A stretch of DNA of 25,589 nt from Actinoplanes subtropicus (GCF_000721705.1 NZ_JOJL01000063.1:1-25589), one strand, 5' to 3'; positions 1 to 8,482 are shown, numbered from the stretch's first letter. Made by a program: numbers and translations. Notes: a model not told the origin generated them from the sequence alone.

Positions 1-18
1 ACGACAACACGACGACCG

Positions 19-50
19 GGCCCCGCCGGCTACGCCGGCGGGGCCTCTTC
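19..50. terminator. Rho-independent-type hairpin
   Basis: A perfect 12-bp inverted repeat (arms 19-30 and 34-45) with a TAC loop. It lies just past the stop codon (49-51) of the minus-strand gene tip to its right and is followed on the plus strand by CTCTTC. It could terminate transcription from either side. Confidence 0.75.
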
Positions 51-119
51 ATGCAAACACCACATCATCACGGCGAATGACGCCGTCGTCCTCATCCAGA
101 CCGTCGGTCAACACCTGGC
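49..119 (-). CDS. 3' tip of a truncated minus-strand gene
   Basis: The minus strand reads as an open frame of about 22 codons, rich in Asp and ending DDVVFA before a TGA at 51-49, directly in front of a strong hairpin. The frame is cut at 119/120, where the group II intron begins. I do not recognise the protein. The case for coding is the fit of stop codon and terminator; the fragment is too short to prove. If it is real, the intron is inserted antisense to this gene close to its 3' end. Confidence 0.4.
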
Positions 120-654
120 GTGCGCGGCGAGTAATTGCCGGGTGCGAAGCCCAGGGGAAAGCCCAAGGACGCCCGTTCCGACCGGGGGTCACAGGTGAGG
201 GGAAGACCGAAAGGGTGAACGTTAGTGAATCAGTGGTGATGCCTCGTTACGGCAACTCCCCAGGTCGGATTGTGGTGGTGGGGATGATGAGGAGCGGGCC
301 GTTGAGAATCGGCAGGCGGCGATCGAGGACGGATCTACGGTCGTGTGGACACCGCCGCTCCCGGGGTGAAGCTGGCACCCGACCCGGTCGTATCTCATGC
401 GTGTGGAACGTGGAAACCCCGTCAGGTCCATCACGATCGACTGTGGTGGTAGGCCAACCGTGAGGGAGGCGGAATCCCGTGGCGGGAACAGGACGCCCAA
501 GAAGCGAACGCCGGTAGCCGAAAGGCAACAGGAAAGCGAACCAGGGATACCGGTATCTCCCACCGGTGGGTTCCGTATAACTGGCCGGATACCGGGCCTG
601 GTGCCCGGCTGCGAAAGCAGGCTGACGTGTGGCGGGTGAGCCTTTGAAAAGAAT

Positions 655-2451
655 GTGCCAGAAACGCCGGAACCGAAGGGCAAGTTAGACGCGATGACAG
701 CCTTTGCTTTCGATGTTGCGATGGCGGCTGCCGGAGCGAACGGACCGGAGGGCGAAACCCTCGGCTGGGACGCGATCGTGTGGCCTGTGCACGAGGAGAA
801 CGTACGGCGGCTACGGGGCAGGATCTTCAAGGCGTCGAAGGCGCAGGACCTGGCCATGGTCAGGAACTTGCAGAAGATGATGCTGCGGAGCTGGTCGAAC
901 ACGCTGCTCAGCGTGCGGCAGGTGACGCAGCGCAACGCTGGACGCGCGACCGCGGGGGTGGACGGGCAAGTCGCTTTGACCTCCCGAGCCCGGATGGATC
1001 TGGCCGTGCTGGTGCACCGCACAGCAGGATCTTTCCAGCCCTTACCGGTCCGCCGAGTGTTCATACCGAAAGCCAATGGAAAACGCAGACCGCTCGGAAT
1101 TCCCGTCATTGCTGACCGCGTCCACCAGGCGCGCTGCCGTAACGCATTGGAACCCGAATGGGAGGCCCGGTTCGCGCCCCGAACATATGGGTTCCGGCCG
1201 GGTCGAAGCTGCCAGGACGCGATCGCCGTCATCCATGTCATGGGCTGCGGGAAAAACCCGCAGCGCCGATGGATACTCGACGCGGACCTGAGCGCCGCAT
1301 TCGACCGGATCGACCACTCCTACCTCCTCGACAAACTCGGCACGTTCCCCGGCAGGGAAATGATTCGGGGATGGCTGAAGGCAGGCGTGTTCGACAAGGA
1401 CACGGGGTTCGCGCCGACCGATGAGGGAACCCCTCAAGGCGGGGTCATTTCACCCCTATTATTGAATGTCGCGCTGCATGGGCTGGAGGAAGCGGCCGGA
1501 GTCCGCTACGAAGCGAGCGATCAGGCTCGCACGAAACGCGGCAGCCCAGCCCTGGTGGTTTACGCCGACGACATGGTCGCCCTCTGCCACACCCGGCAGC
1601 AGACCGAACAGGTCAAAGCGCGCATGGCCGCGTGGCTGGCCCCACGGGGCCTGTCGTTCAACGAGGCCAAAACGCGGATCGTGACCTTGGAGGACGGGTT
1701 CGACTTCCTCGGGTTCACGATCCGCCGGCACGCCGGCAAACTGATCACCAGGCCGAGCAAGGCCGCTATCAAGCGGGTCAAACACCGCCTCGCCACCGAG
1801 ATACGAGCCCTGCGCGGCTCCAACGCGGCGGCCGTCCTCGCGAAGATCAACCCGATCGTGCGGGGATGGGCGAACTACTACCGAGGCGCAGCAGCGTCCA
1901 GGACCTTCGCGGCCCTGGACCACTACCTGTGGCAACTCACCTACAAATGGGCCTGCCACAGCCACCAGAACAAGCCGAAGGGCTGGATCATCTCCCGCTA
2001 CTACGGCCGGTTCAACCCCGCCAGCAACGACCGGTGGATCTTCGGCAACCGCGACAGCGGCGCCTGGCTACCCCCGCTCGGCTGGACCAAGATCGTCCGG
2101 CACAGTCTCGTCCTCGGCGCGGCGTCCCCGGACGACCCCACCCAGGCCGACTACTGGGCCCGGCGACGCGGGAAAAACCCCGCCCTGCTCGACCGCAGCG
2201 TCCTGATCCTGCTCGCCAAGCAGAACGGCCGCTGCGCTCTCTGCCAGGACCTTCTCCTGCACGCCGACCACGAGCCACGCAGCCCTACCGAATGGGAACA
2301 ATGGCATCGGATCACCCGCAAAGCGATCACCAAGCACCACGTGACCGCCCACCCGGACAAGGCCACACCGGACGGCACCCGCCTGGTTCACTCGCACTGC
2401 CAGCGCCGAGCAACCGGCGCAAGCACGGACCCAGCACCTCTCTACGCCTAA
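655..2451 (+). CDS. ltrA: Group II intron reverse transcriptase/maturase with HNH endonuclease
   Basis: A 598-residue intron-encoded protein that should bind its own intron RNA, help it splice and copy it into DNA at the target. The reverse transcriptase domain covers roughly residues 60-370 with the catalytic YADD at 303-306 and the preceding GTPQGGVISPLL block. The maturase (X) domain follows, with the GWANYYRGAA motif. The C-terminus is an HNH nuclease: a CxxC pair at Cys527/Cys530, then HADHE, and a late SHC near residue 583. Length and domain order are normal for an active protein. Translation is assigned to a GTG at 655; an ATG at 694 is the alternative, and neither has a strong ribosome site. 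The protein looks intact although the RNA it serves has lost its 3' end. Confidence 0.95.
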   Translation: MPETPEPKGKLDAMTAFAFDVAMAAAGANGPEGETLGWDAIVWPVHEENVRRLRGRIFKASKAQDLAMVRNLQKMMLRSWSNTLLSVRQVTQRNAGRATAGVDGQVALTSRARMDLAVLVHRTAGSFQPLPVRRVFIPKANGKRRPLGIPVIADRVHQARCRNALEPEWEARFAPRTYGFRPGRSCQDAIAVIHVMGCGKNPQRRWILDADLSAAFDRIDHSYLLDKLGTFPGREMIRGWLKAGVFDKDTGFAPTDEGTPQGGVISPLLLNVALHGLEEAAGVRYEASDQARTKRGSPALVVYADDMVALCHTRQQTEQVKARMAAWLAPRGLSFNEAKTRIVTLEDGFDFLGFTIRRHAGKLITRPSKAAIKRVKHRLATEIRALRGSNAAAVLAKINPIVRGWANYYRGAAASRTFAALDHYLWQLTYKWACHSHQNKPKGWIISRYYGRFNPASNDRWIFGNRDSGAWLPPLGWTKIVRHSLVLGAASPDDPTQADYWARRRGKNPALLDRSVLILLAKQNGRCALCQDLLLHADHEPRSPTEWEQWHRITRKAITKHHVTAHPDKATPDGTRLVHSHCQRRATGASTDPAPLYA

Positions 2452-2472
2452 CACGTCCCTCGGGGCTTGCTT

Positions 2473-2507
2473 GAGCCGTATGCCGCTACGAGTGGCACGT
2501 ACGGTTC
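2473..2507 (+). ncRNA. Group II intron domain V
   Basis: An 8-bp lower stem (2473-2480 with 2500-2507) containing the AGC catalytic triad, a two-base CG bulge (2498-2499) and an upper stem (2481-2486 with 2492-2497). This is the domain V pattern. It is 35 nt instead of the usual 34, and the tip is TACGA (or a 3-nt ACG loop if one more pair forms) where a GNRA tetraloop is expected. Confidence 0.9.
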
Positions 2508-2514
2508 TGAGGGG

Positions 2515-3770
2515 TGTACCTGCCGACAATTGCGTCCGTGCTGGTCAGGGGACTTTCTGGCGGTGGGGACGATCTTGACTCCCCCAGGGCGTCGGTAGCC
2601 CGTTGACCCTGGCTCTCGGCTGCCACGCGATGCTGCCGACTCATGCTGCTGCGCCTGGCCTATCTGGGTATCACGAACGCGTTCGCGTTGCTACGGCTGC
2701 TGCCGGGCAGCGACCGCGACAAGGACACCGAGATCCTGGCCCTGCGGCATCAACTTGCTGTGCTGCAGCGCCAACTCGGTGGGCAACGGGTCCGGTTCGA
2801 GCCGGCCGACCGGGCCTGGCTCGCCGCCCTGCTCAACACGCTGTCCAGGCCGGCGTTGAAGAATCTGCGGCTGCTGGTCCGCCCGGACACGGTGCTGCGC
2901 TGGCATCGCGACCTGCACGCCCGCCGCCACGCAGCCAGGTCCCGGCCCCGCCGCCGGGGCCGACCGCCCACCGTCCGCTCGATCCGTGCACTGGTGCTGC
3001 GCCTCGTAGCGGAGAACCCGTCCTGGGGATACCGGCGCGTGCACGGCGAACTCCTCGTTCTCGGGGTGAAGGTCGCCGCGTCCACGGTTTGGGAGATCCT
3101 GCACGCGGAGGGAATCGATCCGGCCCCTCAGCGTGCGACCACGACCTGGGCGCAGTTCCTGCGTTCGCAGGCCGAGGCGATCCTGGCCGTCGACTTCCTC
3201 GAGACGATCACCTTGGCCGGCACCCGCCTGTACGTTCTCGCGATCATCGAACACGCCAGCCGCCGGATCCGGATCCTCGGCGCGACCGCGCATCCGACCG
3301 CGGCCTGGGTGACCCAGACTGCCCGGAACCTGGTCATGGACCTCGAAGACACCGGCTGCCGAGTGAAATACCTGCTCCGTGACCGGGACGGCAAGTACCC
3401 GCCGATGTTCGACACGATCCTGGCCGACGCCGGCATCACCGCGGTGCACACCGGCGTCCGGATGCCCCGAATGAACGCGCTCATGGAACGCTGGGTCCGG
3501 ACCTGCCGCCGTGAACTACTCGACCGAACTTTGGTCCTCAACCAGCGGCACCTGCTGCACGCGCTACGCGAGTACGAAACCTTCTACAACGAACACCGCC
3601 CACATCAAGGCATCGCCAACGCCCGGCCACAGGCAGCGCTACCCGAACCCATCACCGACCCGGACCAGCTCAACCGACTCGCCATCCGTCGACGTGACCG
3701 ACTCGGCGGCATCCTCCACGAGTACGAGCATGCTGCTTGACCAGCACGGATGACATTCTCGGCAGGTACA
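2515..3770 (+). mobile_element. Insertion sequence with DDE integrase, 1256 bp
   Basis: Terminal inverted repeats of 33 bp (2515-2547 and 3738-3770) match at 29 positions. They start with TG and end with CA, as in IS3/IS481-like elements. The transposase gene fills the element and its stop codon lies inside the right repeat. No clean target duplication is visible: the flanks are GGGG on the left and AGGG on the right. The left end interrupts the group II intron eight bases after domain V; the right end truncates a minus-strand winged-helix gene. Both flanks being broken genes suggests a deletion accompanied or followed insertion. Confidence 0.85.
2643..3740 (+). CDS. Integrase-core (rve) transposase
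   Basis: A 365-residue single-frame transposase. The N-terminal part carries the EILALRHQLAVLQRQL helix and an HTH-like arginine-rich segment; the C-terminal two thirds is an RNase H-fold integrase core. The catalytic triad is visible as Asp184 (AVDFLE), Asp247 (RDRDGKY) and Glu282 (NALMERW), giving the expected D-34-E spacing, and the usual YNEHRPHQG motif follows. It catalyses strand transfer of the surrounding element. The frame is intact and full-length, so the copy may be active. The ATG at 2643 gives the family start; no strong ribosome site precedes it. Confidence 0.9.
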   Translation: MLLRLAYLGITNAFALLRLLPGSDRDKDTEILALRHQLAVLQRQLGGQRVRFEPADRAWLAALLNTLSRPALKNLRLLVRPDTVLRWHRDLHARRHAARSRPRRRGRPPTVRSIRALVLRLVAENPSWGYRRVHGELLVLGVKVAASTVWEILHAEGIDPAPQRATTTWAQFLRSQAEAILAVDFLETITLAGTRLYVLAIIEHASRRIRILGATAHPTAAWVTQTARNLVMDLEDTGCRVKYLLRDRDGKYPPMFDTILADAGITAVHTGVRMPRMNALMERWVRTCRRELLDRTLVLNQRHLLHALREYETFYNEHRPHQGIANARPQAALPEPITDPDQLNRLAIRRRDRLGGILHEYEHAA

Positions 3771-4024
3771 AGGGCGAAGAGTCCGGGTTCGGTTTCGGCT
3801 AGTTGCCGGCGTTTGACCAGGCGTTTCAGTTTGGCGCGGACGCCTTCGGTGTCTTTGGGCTCGACACCCATACCGAGGGCGTGGCAGACGTCCTTGGCCC
3901 GCATCGCGTTGCCTCCGGTGTGGAACACGGCGAGGATCTGCTGGTAGACGGTGATCTCGAGCGGGTTACTCGCGACGACGACCTGCGCCGTGCGACCTCG
4001 ACGTGATCCGGAAGTGAATATATC
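3771..4024 (-). pseudogene. Truncated winged-helix protein often found beside transposases
   Basis: The minus strand encodes a segment with the motifs ITVYQQILAVF, MRAKDVCHALG and GVRAKLKRLVKRRQL, ending ETEPGLFAL exactly where the IS right end begins. From memory this is the C-terminal winged helix of a small actinobacterial protein common next to IS elements; its exact role is unknown. The upstream part (before about 3985) is arginine-rich and unconvincing, so the N-terminus is probably missing too. Only the central DNA-binding fold seems preserved. Confidence 0.6.
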
Positions 4025-4324
4025 GGAACTGGCGGCCCTGCCCGACCGACGGCGACGCACCGGCATTGTCGACGGCAAACGGGCACTCCAACGGGCGTCA
4101 AACCCTGCGGCGCGCTCTCGGAGAACCATTTCAGTTTGCCTAGCGTGGCCTGGTCATAGCGAATCTCCGTCACGAATTGCATTGCCGCCAGGGGCTGCTG
4201 CTGGTCAACTGTTTGAGTCAAACCCTCGAACGTCGCTAATCGCCGACGACCGGCTACACCCTCCGCCCACCGCGCCTCGTGCACAACACGTCTTCTGATG
4301 GAAGACGCCCAGGACGCTGGGTGA
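4025..4324. other. Stretch without a recognisable gene
   Basis: Open frames exist on both strands but none has a family signature or a convincing start. The minus strand reads MQFVTEIRYDQATLGKLKWF around 4130-4180, which looks protein-like, but it ends shortly after and I cannot name it. It is best read as degraded sequence between two gene remnants. Confidence 0.4.
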
Positions 4325-4510
4325 CTGGACCGCCGCCACGATCAGCTGCAGCACACCGGCGGTGCGTTGCTGTTCACCGCCCTACTCGCCGTGCTGGCCG
4401 CCGCGTACCGCTGGACCCGCATGTCACACAAGCTGCTGTTCTGGGCGGCCTTCGTCGTGACTCGGCCGCTGGGCTCGGTCGTCGGGGCTTCCTCAAACCC
4501 GCTGGGGTCC
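4325..4510 (+). pseudogene. Fragment of a COG4705-like membrane protein
   Basis: The plus strand reads HTGGALLFTALLAVLAAAYR, then KLLFWAAFVVTRPLGSVVG. That is a transmembrane helix followed by the FWAAFVLTRPLG-type motif of an uncharacterised actinobacterial membrane-anchored family (COG4705). An in-frame stop lies just upstream at 4322, and downstream the match fades after about 15 codons, so this is an internal piece of roughly 50 residues. Family assignment is from motif memory. Confidence 0.5.
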
Positions 4511-4534
4511 CCGGCGCATGACGCGCCGGGGACC
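4506..4534. terminator. Rho-independent-type hairpin
   Basis: A perfect 12-bp stem (4506-4517 with 4523-4534) and an ATGAC loop, located 16 nt beyond the stop codon of the minus-strand CU044-type gene. It is the natural end of the sigma/anti-sigma transcript. Confidence 0.8.
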
Positions 4535-4549
4535 TGCGGACAAGGGATG

Positions 4550-5563
4550 CTAGTGCGGCTGGCTGGGTTGGTCGACGATCGCGGCGGTCACCCGGACCTC
4601 GTAGCGCTGTACGGTGCCCTTCCGGATTGTCCAGTTGCCGTCGAGGGCGGTGCTGGTGTGGTCGGCGACGGCGACGGACCGTACGCCGATCAGGGTGTAG
4701 GTCTTCGGGTCGAGGAGGATTTCCTGGCGTAGCCAGCCTTCCGCGACGCGGGCGACCGCGATGGCCTGGTGGCCGTCGACGTCCACGGTGCCGGGCACGA
4801 GTGTGACGCCGGGTAGCTCGCTCAGCGCGCGGAAGAAAGCCGCCTCGACGGCCGGCGGGAGCAGGTAGTGGCTCAGCACGCTGCTGATCTGTTCGTAGGC
4901 GGCCTGGTCCGCCGCCTCGCCGGTGCCAGTACGGTGCGTCTGCGTGCGGATCCAGGCCAGCACGGCATCGGGGTTCGCCGGGAGCGCGGCCAGCTGCGCC
5001 CACTTCAATGGGCTGCCACCGTCGCGGGTACCCGGTGGCAACGCCGTCCCTTGCAACCGCTTGCCGTTCTGGTAGGTGACGGCCTGCTTCCCGTCGACCC
5101 GGGTCCAGGTCTGGTTGGTCACGGTGTGGTATGGCCCGCCGATGACTAGGCCGCCGGGCCCGGTGCCGACGGTCGACCGATTCTCGAGGTAGAGCCACTG
5201 GTCGGCCCGCGGCGGGCGGTACGGCTTTCGGGCGGCCGCGTCAGCGGCGTAGCCGACTGCCTCGGCCGCGTTCGCCGGGTGGGCGCCCACCCCGGACACC
5301 ACCGAGTGGACCCGGCCGTCGTTGCCGACCGGGCCGGCGTTCTCGGCCATCAGGATGCCGGCGACGGCGACGGCCGCCGCGACCGCGGGGATCGCTATCC
5401 GCCAGCCGAGCCGTCCCTTCCGGCGGCGCGCGCTGGGTTCCCCCTCGGCGGACACGGTCGCCGAGATGCGGTTGAGCAGAGCGGCGCGGGCGTGGGCCTG
5501 GCCGTCCGGGGAGGGTGCCGGGTCGGCTCCGGCGAGTGTGCGGAGCAGGTCGAGGTCGTCCAT
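4550..5563 (-). CDS. CU044_5270-family protein, probable anti-sigma partner
   Basis: A 337-residue protein. The N-terminal cytosolic part begins MDDLDLLRTLAGADPAPSP, then an arginine-rich stretch, one membrane helix at about residues 53-70 (IAIPAVAAAVAVAGILM) and a large extracytoplasmic domain. This is the layout of the actinobacterial CU044_5270 family, which is nearly always encoded beside ECF sigma factors. Here its ATG shares one base with the sigma stop (TGATG), so the two are translationally coupled. The inferred role is a membrane-tethered regulator that holds the sigma factor until an outside signal arrives; the family itself has no proven biochemical function that I know of. A terminator hairpin follows the gene. 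Confidence 0.88.
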   Translation of the reverse strand: MDDLDLLRTLAGADPAPSPDGQAHARAALLNRISATVSAEGEPSARRRKGRLGWRIAIPAVAAAVAVAGILMAENAGPVGNDGRVHSVVSGVGAHPANAAEAVGYAADAAARKPYRPPRADQWLYLENRSTVGTGPGGLVIGGPYHTVTNQTWTRVDGKQAVTYQNGKRLQGTALPPGTRDGGSPLKWAQLAALPANPDAVLAWIRTQTHRTGTGEAADQAAYEQISSVLSHYLLPPAVEAAFFRALSELPGVTLVPGTVDVDGHQAIAVARVAEGWLRQEILLDPKTYTLIGVRSVAVADHTSTALDGNWTIRKGTVQRYEVRVTAAIVDQPSQPH

Positions 5564-6168
5564 CAGTCGTGCACCTCATTGTCGAGGGTCGGATAGGGCA
5601 GGTTCAGGGCGGCCCGCATCTGGCCGCGGGCCCGGTGCAGGCGCGACCGGGCGGTGCCGGCGGGGATGGCGAGCGCGGTCGCGGTGTCCTGGCAGCTGAG
5701 GCCGGCCCACGCGACCAGTAGCAGCACCTCGCGTTCGCCGGGGGGCAGGTCGGCCAGGGCCGCGGCCATCCGCTTGCCAGCGGCCGCCGCGTCGAGCCGG
5801 CCGGCGACCGCGTCGCCGTCCCAGTCGATGATGTGGGCTTCGCCGGTGCGGGCCAGGGCCCGCAGGTGCCGCGCTTCGGCACGGGCGTGGCGGGCGATGA
5901 GGTTGGCGGCGATGCCGTACAGCCACGGTGTGGCATCCGGGCGGCTGCGGTCGTAGGTGTTCCGGCGGTCGAAGGCGACCAGGAACGTTTCGGCGGCCAC
6001 GTCGTCGGCTGCCTCGGCGCCCAGCCGGCGGCCGGCGTAGGCGTAGATTTTCCGGTGATGCCGGTCGAACAGGGCGGCGAACTCGTCCGGGTGCCGTAGC
6101 GCCCGGCCGATCACTTCGGCGTCCGATCTCCCCGCCGTCCTGTCCGAAATCTTGGCAATCACGGTCAT
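5563..6168 (-). CDS. ECF RNA polymerase sigma factor
   Basis: A 201-residue sigma-70 family protein. Region 2 covers about residues 25-95 (FAALFDRHHRKIYAYAGRRL, then DDVAAETFLVAFDRR and ATPWLYGIAANL), and region 4 covers about 135-190 (LADLPPGEREVLLLVAWAGL, then the helix-turn-helix IPAGTARSRLHRAR). It should direct RNA polymerase to a dedicated promoter set. The ATG at 6168 is preferred over the GTG at 6174 because the GGGAGG ribosome site sits five bases before the ATG but directly abuts the GTG. It overlaps the downstream CU044 gene by one base and lies 76 bp after the secreted-protein gene on the same strand. Confidence 0.93.
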   Translation of the reverse strand: MTVIAKISDRTAGRSDAEVIGRALRHPDEFAALFDRHHRKIYAYAGRRLGAEAADDVAAETFLVAFDRRNTYDRSRPDATPWLYGIAANLIARHARAEARHLRALARTGEAHIIDWDGDAVAGRLDAAAAGKRMAAALADLPPGEREVLLLVAWAGLSCQDTATALAIPAGTARSRLHRARGQMRAALNLPYPTLDNEVHD

Positions 6169-6244
6169 CCGCACCTCCCGAGCTCGTGTCGCGGTGTGTT
6201 GTCACCGGTCATTCGCCGTTGGGCGCAGGAGTGTTCGTGGACGC

Positions 6245-8236
6245 TCATCGGGCCACCAGTCGGTAAGCTCGCACGATCGTCTGCGTCACGGAGTTGCCCG
6301 AGCCGTCGGCGGCGACGGCCCGCAGCGACACGAACCCGGGCGTCGCCGGCTGGTGCAGCACCGCGATCGCGCCGGTCGCGGTGCGCCGTACCGGGGCATC
6401 GGTCCAGGTTCGGCCGTCGTCGTAGGAGACCTGCACGGCCAGGGTCGTGACTGGTTCCGTCCTTGCGCCGGGTTGCGGCGTCACCACCACGGGTATGGCG
6501 AGGTCGCGCCCCGCCGTGGCGGCGTTGTGGTCGTCCACCGGCGGCGTGAACCGTATCGCCTTCAGCGGCAGCGGCTGGGGCTGATCCCCGTCGACGTGCG
6601 CGGAGAGGAACGTCCAGACTGTGTCGACGTGGGTGGACAGCTCGGCTGGCGTGCGCCGGTCGGCGCTGATCTCCAGCCGGTATCGGTCCTTGCCCGCCGG
6701 GACCGTGAAGGTCTGGCTGTCGGAGCCGGCCCGGCTGTCGTCGTTGAGGGTGATCGCGAAATCCGTGGCGAAGGGGTCGCCGCGTCCGTCGTGCCCGGCC
6801 GCGTCGTTCAACCAGGACGGCATGGCCAGAATCTGGTCACCGGTACGGATCAGCCACAGCTGCGGCTTGGGTCGCGGAGGTAGACCGGGGCCGATCGGCG
6901 CCCGGTTCCAGTCCGTCCGGTAGCTCTTGCCGGGCAGGTAGGTCTGCTCCGGTGCCGAGTACGACTGCAGCCCGACTTGATTGTCCGTGCCTCCGGTCAC
7001 CTCGTTGACGTTGAGTTGCCAGAGCACCCCACCGTCGGCGTTGAAATACTCGGTCGCGGTTCGGGGCAGCTCGCCGGAGGCTCCAGGCTGTGGCCAGCTC
7101 ATTCCCCACGGCACGCCGGCCAGGGAATAGTACGCGGACGCGTATCCGGTCGAGCCGGCAACGGTCTGCGCCTCGGTGGTGCGGACAGTGGCGAGTTCGG
7201 CGTGCGTCGGGTGTCTTCGGATGCCGGTCCACATCGCGCCGCGGCGGTAGTAGGCCAGGTGGTAGGCGTACGGGCTGTCACCGTCGACGCTCGCCCGGAA
7301 TGCTGCCGAGATTTCCGAGGCGAACCCCGAGGCGTTCGCTGCGCCACCGATCTGCGCGGTGTACAGGCCGTCCGGGTGGTCGGCGATCAGCTCCCCGCCG
7401 GCCGGAGAACCGTCGGCGGCGGTGTCGCTGTAGCCCACGCCTGCGCTCACCGCTACCGCACCCGGCTGCGGCACCCCGAGTGACACCGGCCGGCCCAGCC
7501 GCGCATCCAGCACGACGGTTGTCGGGCCGGTCACCGCCAGCCGCGGCTGGACCAGCATGGTGCCGTGCGCCCAGTCACCGGCCCTGGTCGGCAGGAAACC
7601 GCTCAGCTGGTAGGTACCGCGCGGCACCTGGACAGTGATCTCGCCCGGGGCGTTGAAGATCGACCCGCCAGCGCTCACGTCCAGACCAGCCAGATACCCC
7701 TGGTTCAAGGTGGCCGGCTGCCCGTCCCTGCCGATCAGCCGGACTGTCACCGCCACCGTGCCGGCGGTCGACCCGAGGGGATCCGCCGCCCCGGCCAGCC
7801 GGACGTTGCGTTCCCGGCCACCAACGAGATCGTTCCAAAAGCCCGCGCGGGCTTCCGGCCGTACCGTCTCGGTCTTTTCCCCCACCACGAGCTGCGGGTC
7901 GTCGCCCGCGCTCAGCAGGCGACTGACGTCGAACAGCCGCGGATCGAGCCGGCCATCTGCCAGCAGCGGCGTCGCGTCGGCCGGCACCACCTGCAACGAG
8001 CCGTGATCCCACCGGGTCAGGAACGTCGTCCCCGCCCGGCCGGGCGCGCGGTCCACCTCGACGCGGTTTCTGTTCCCGAGAGTGACCCGGTCACCAGTCA
8101 GCAGCGTCACCGACCGGGACGTCTTCCCCGGCGTCGGTGCCAACGTCGCGGCGTGGCTCTGGCCCGTCCAGCGGATCCCCGTGGTCAGCAGGGTAGCGAC
8201 GACTATCATGGCCACCGCCGGTCTCCATGTTGTCAT
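6245..8236 (-). CDS. Secreted protein like an S8 peptidase without its catalytic domain
   Basis: A 663-residue exported protein. The signal peptide is clear: MTTWRPAVAMIVVATLLTTG and a probable cleavage after SHA. The mature start carries SRSVTLLTGDRVTL, the opening motif of the pro-region of many actinomycete S8 (subtilisin-like) peptidases. The end carries VQVSYDDGRTWTDAPV, PGFVSLRAVAADGSGNSVTQ and TIVRAYRL, which resemble the C-terminal domains of the same enzymes. Between them I find none of the subtilase Asp, His or Ser motifs, so it is unlikely to be a protease. Likely roles are wall or substrate binding, or a decoy. The ATG at 8236 is chosen because the signal peptide starts there; a much longer upstream extension of the frame lacks coding character. 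It precedes the sigma gene on the same strand and may be a target or co-transcribed. Confidence 0.85.
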   Translation of the reverse strand: MTTWRPAVAMIVVATLLTTGIRWTGQSHAATLAPTPGKTSRSVTLLTGDRVTLGNRNRVEVDRAPGRAGTTFLTRWDHGSLQVVPADATPLLADGRLDPRLFDVSRLLSAGDDPQLVVGEKTETVRPEARAGFWNDLVGGRERNVRLAGAADPLGSTAGTVAVTVRLIGRDGQPATLNQGYLAGLDVSAGGSIFNAPGEITVQVPRGTYQLSGFLPTRAGDWAHGTMLVQPRLAVTGPTTVVLDARLGRPVSLGVPQPGAVAVSAGVGYSDTAADGSPAGGELIADHPDGLYTAQIGGAANASGFASEISAAFRASVDGDSPYAYHLAYYRRGAMWTGIRRHPTHAELATVRTTEAQTVAGSTGYASAYYSLAGVPWGMSWPQPGASGELPRTATEYFNADGGVLWQLNVNEVTGGTDNQVGLQSYSAPEQTYLPGKSYRTDWNRAPIGPGLPPRPKPQLWLIRTGDQILAMPSWLNDAAGHDGRGDPFATDFAITLNDDSRAGSDSQTFTVPAGKDRYRLEISADRRTPAELSTHVDTVWTFLSAHVDGDQPQPLPLKAIRFTPPVDDHNAATAGRDLAIPVVVTPQPGARTEPVTTLAVQVSYDDGRTWTDAPVRRTATGAIAVLHQPATPGFVSLRAVAADGSGNSVTQTIVRAYRLVAR

Positions 8237-8482
8237 GTCCGTTCTTTCCCGCGGCCGCAAACAGTGTTCGCGGCGGGGACCCGACGTGCACGCGCCCGAT
8301 CGAGCCGGACCTCTTGCCACCGAAGGAAAGCCCAGCACCGATTCGCGCCATCGAGGATCCGGCCCCGCAGGTCCCCGGTGAGCTGCACCGCGGTATCCGC
8401 GCCTGGGAACCCGGCCTGTGACCAGGGTCTCCCGGTAGAAGGCCGGCGGGTACCGGGGTGGCCGCTCTGGAAGCCTTCCGGC
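8237..8482. other. Divergent intergenic region
   Basis: About 245 bp between the start of the secreted-protein gene (minus) and the TPR gene (plus). It should hold both promoters. I could not assign -10 or -35 boxes or a riboswitch with confidence. Confidence 0.5.

Larger units (their letters stand above)
120..2514 (+). mobile_element. Group II intron, 3' end missing
   Basis: The 5' end fits the GTGCG consensus at 120-124. About 530 nt of structured, non-coding RNA follows, then a maturase gene inside domain IV, then a clear domain V at 2473-2507. Only seven bases follow domain V before the terminal repeat of the next IS begins at 2515, so domain VI with the branch-point A and the 3' splice site is not present here. 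The right flank of that IS (3771 on) is part of a winged-helix gene and not domain VI, so the missing end was not simply displaced. The 5' boundary rests on the consensus alone; the 3' boundary rests on the IS repeat. Confidence 0.8.

Noticed and set aside
222..1241. 339-residue minus-strand frame over the intron
   Set aside because: It is antisense to the intron RNA and the maturase, with no family motif; a product of high GC.
1632..2474. 280-residue plus-strand frame inside the maturase gene
   Set aside because: Arginine/proline-rich shadow of the maturase in another frame.
2534..2553. Possible intron domain VI with branch A at 2547
   Set aside because: The same bases form the left terminal repeat of the IS, matched at 3738-3770; pairing as domain VI was poor.
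7565..8482. Upstream extension of the TPR gene
   Set aside because: It runs antisense to the secreted-protein gene; the TPR homology begins at 8483.
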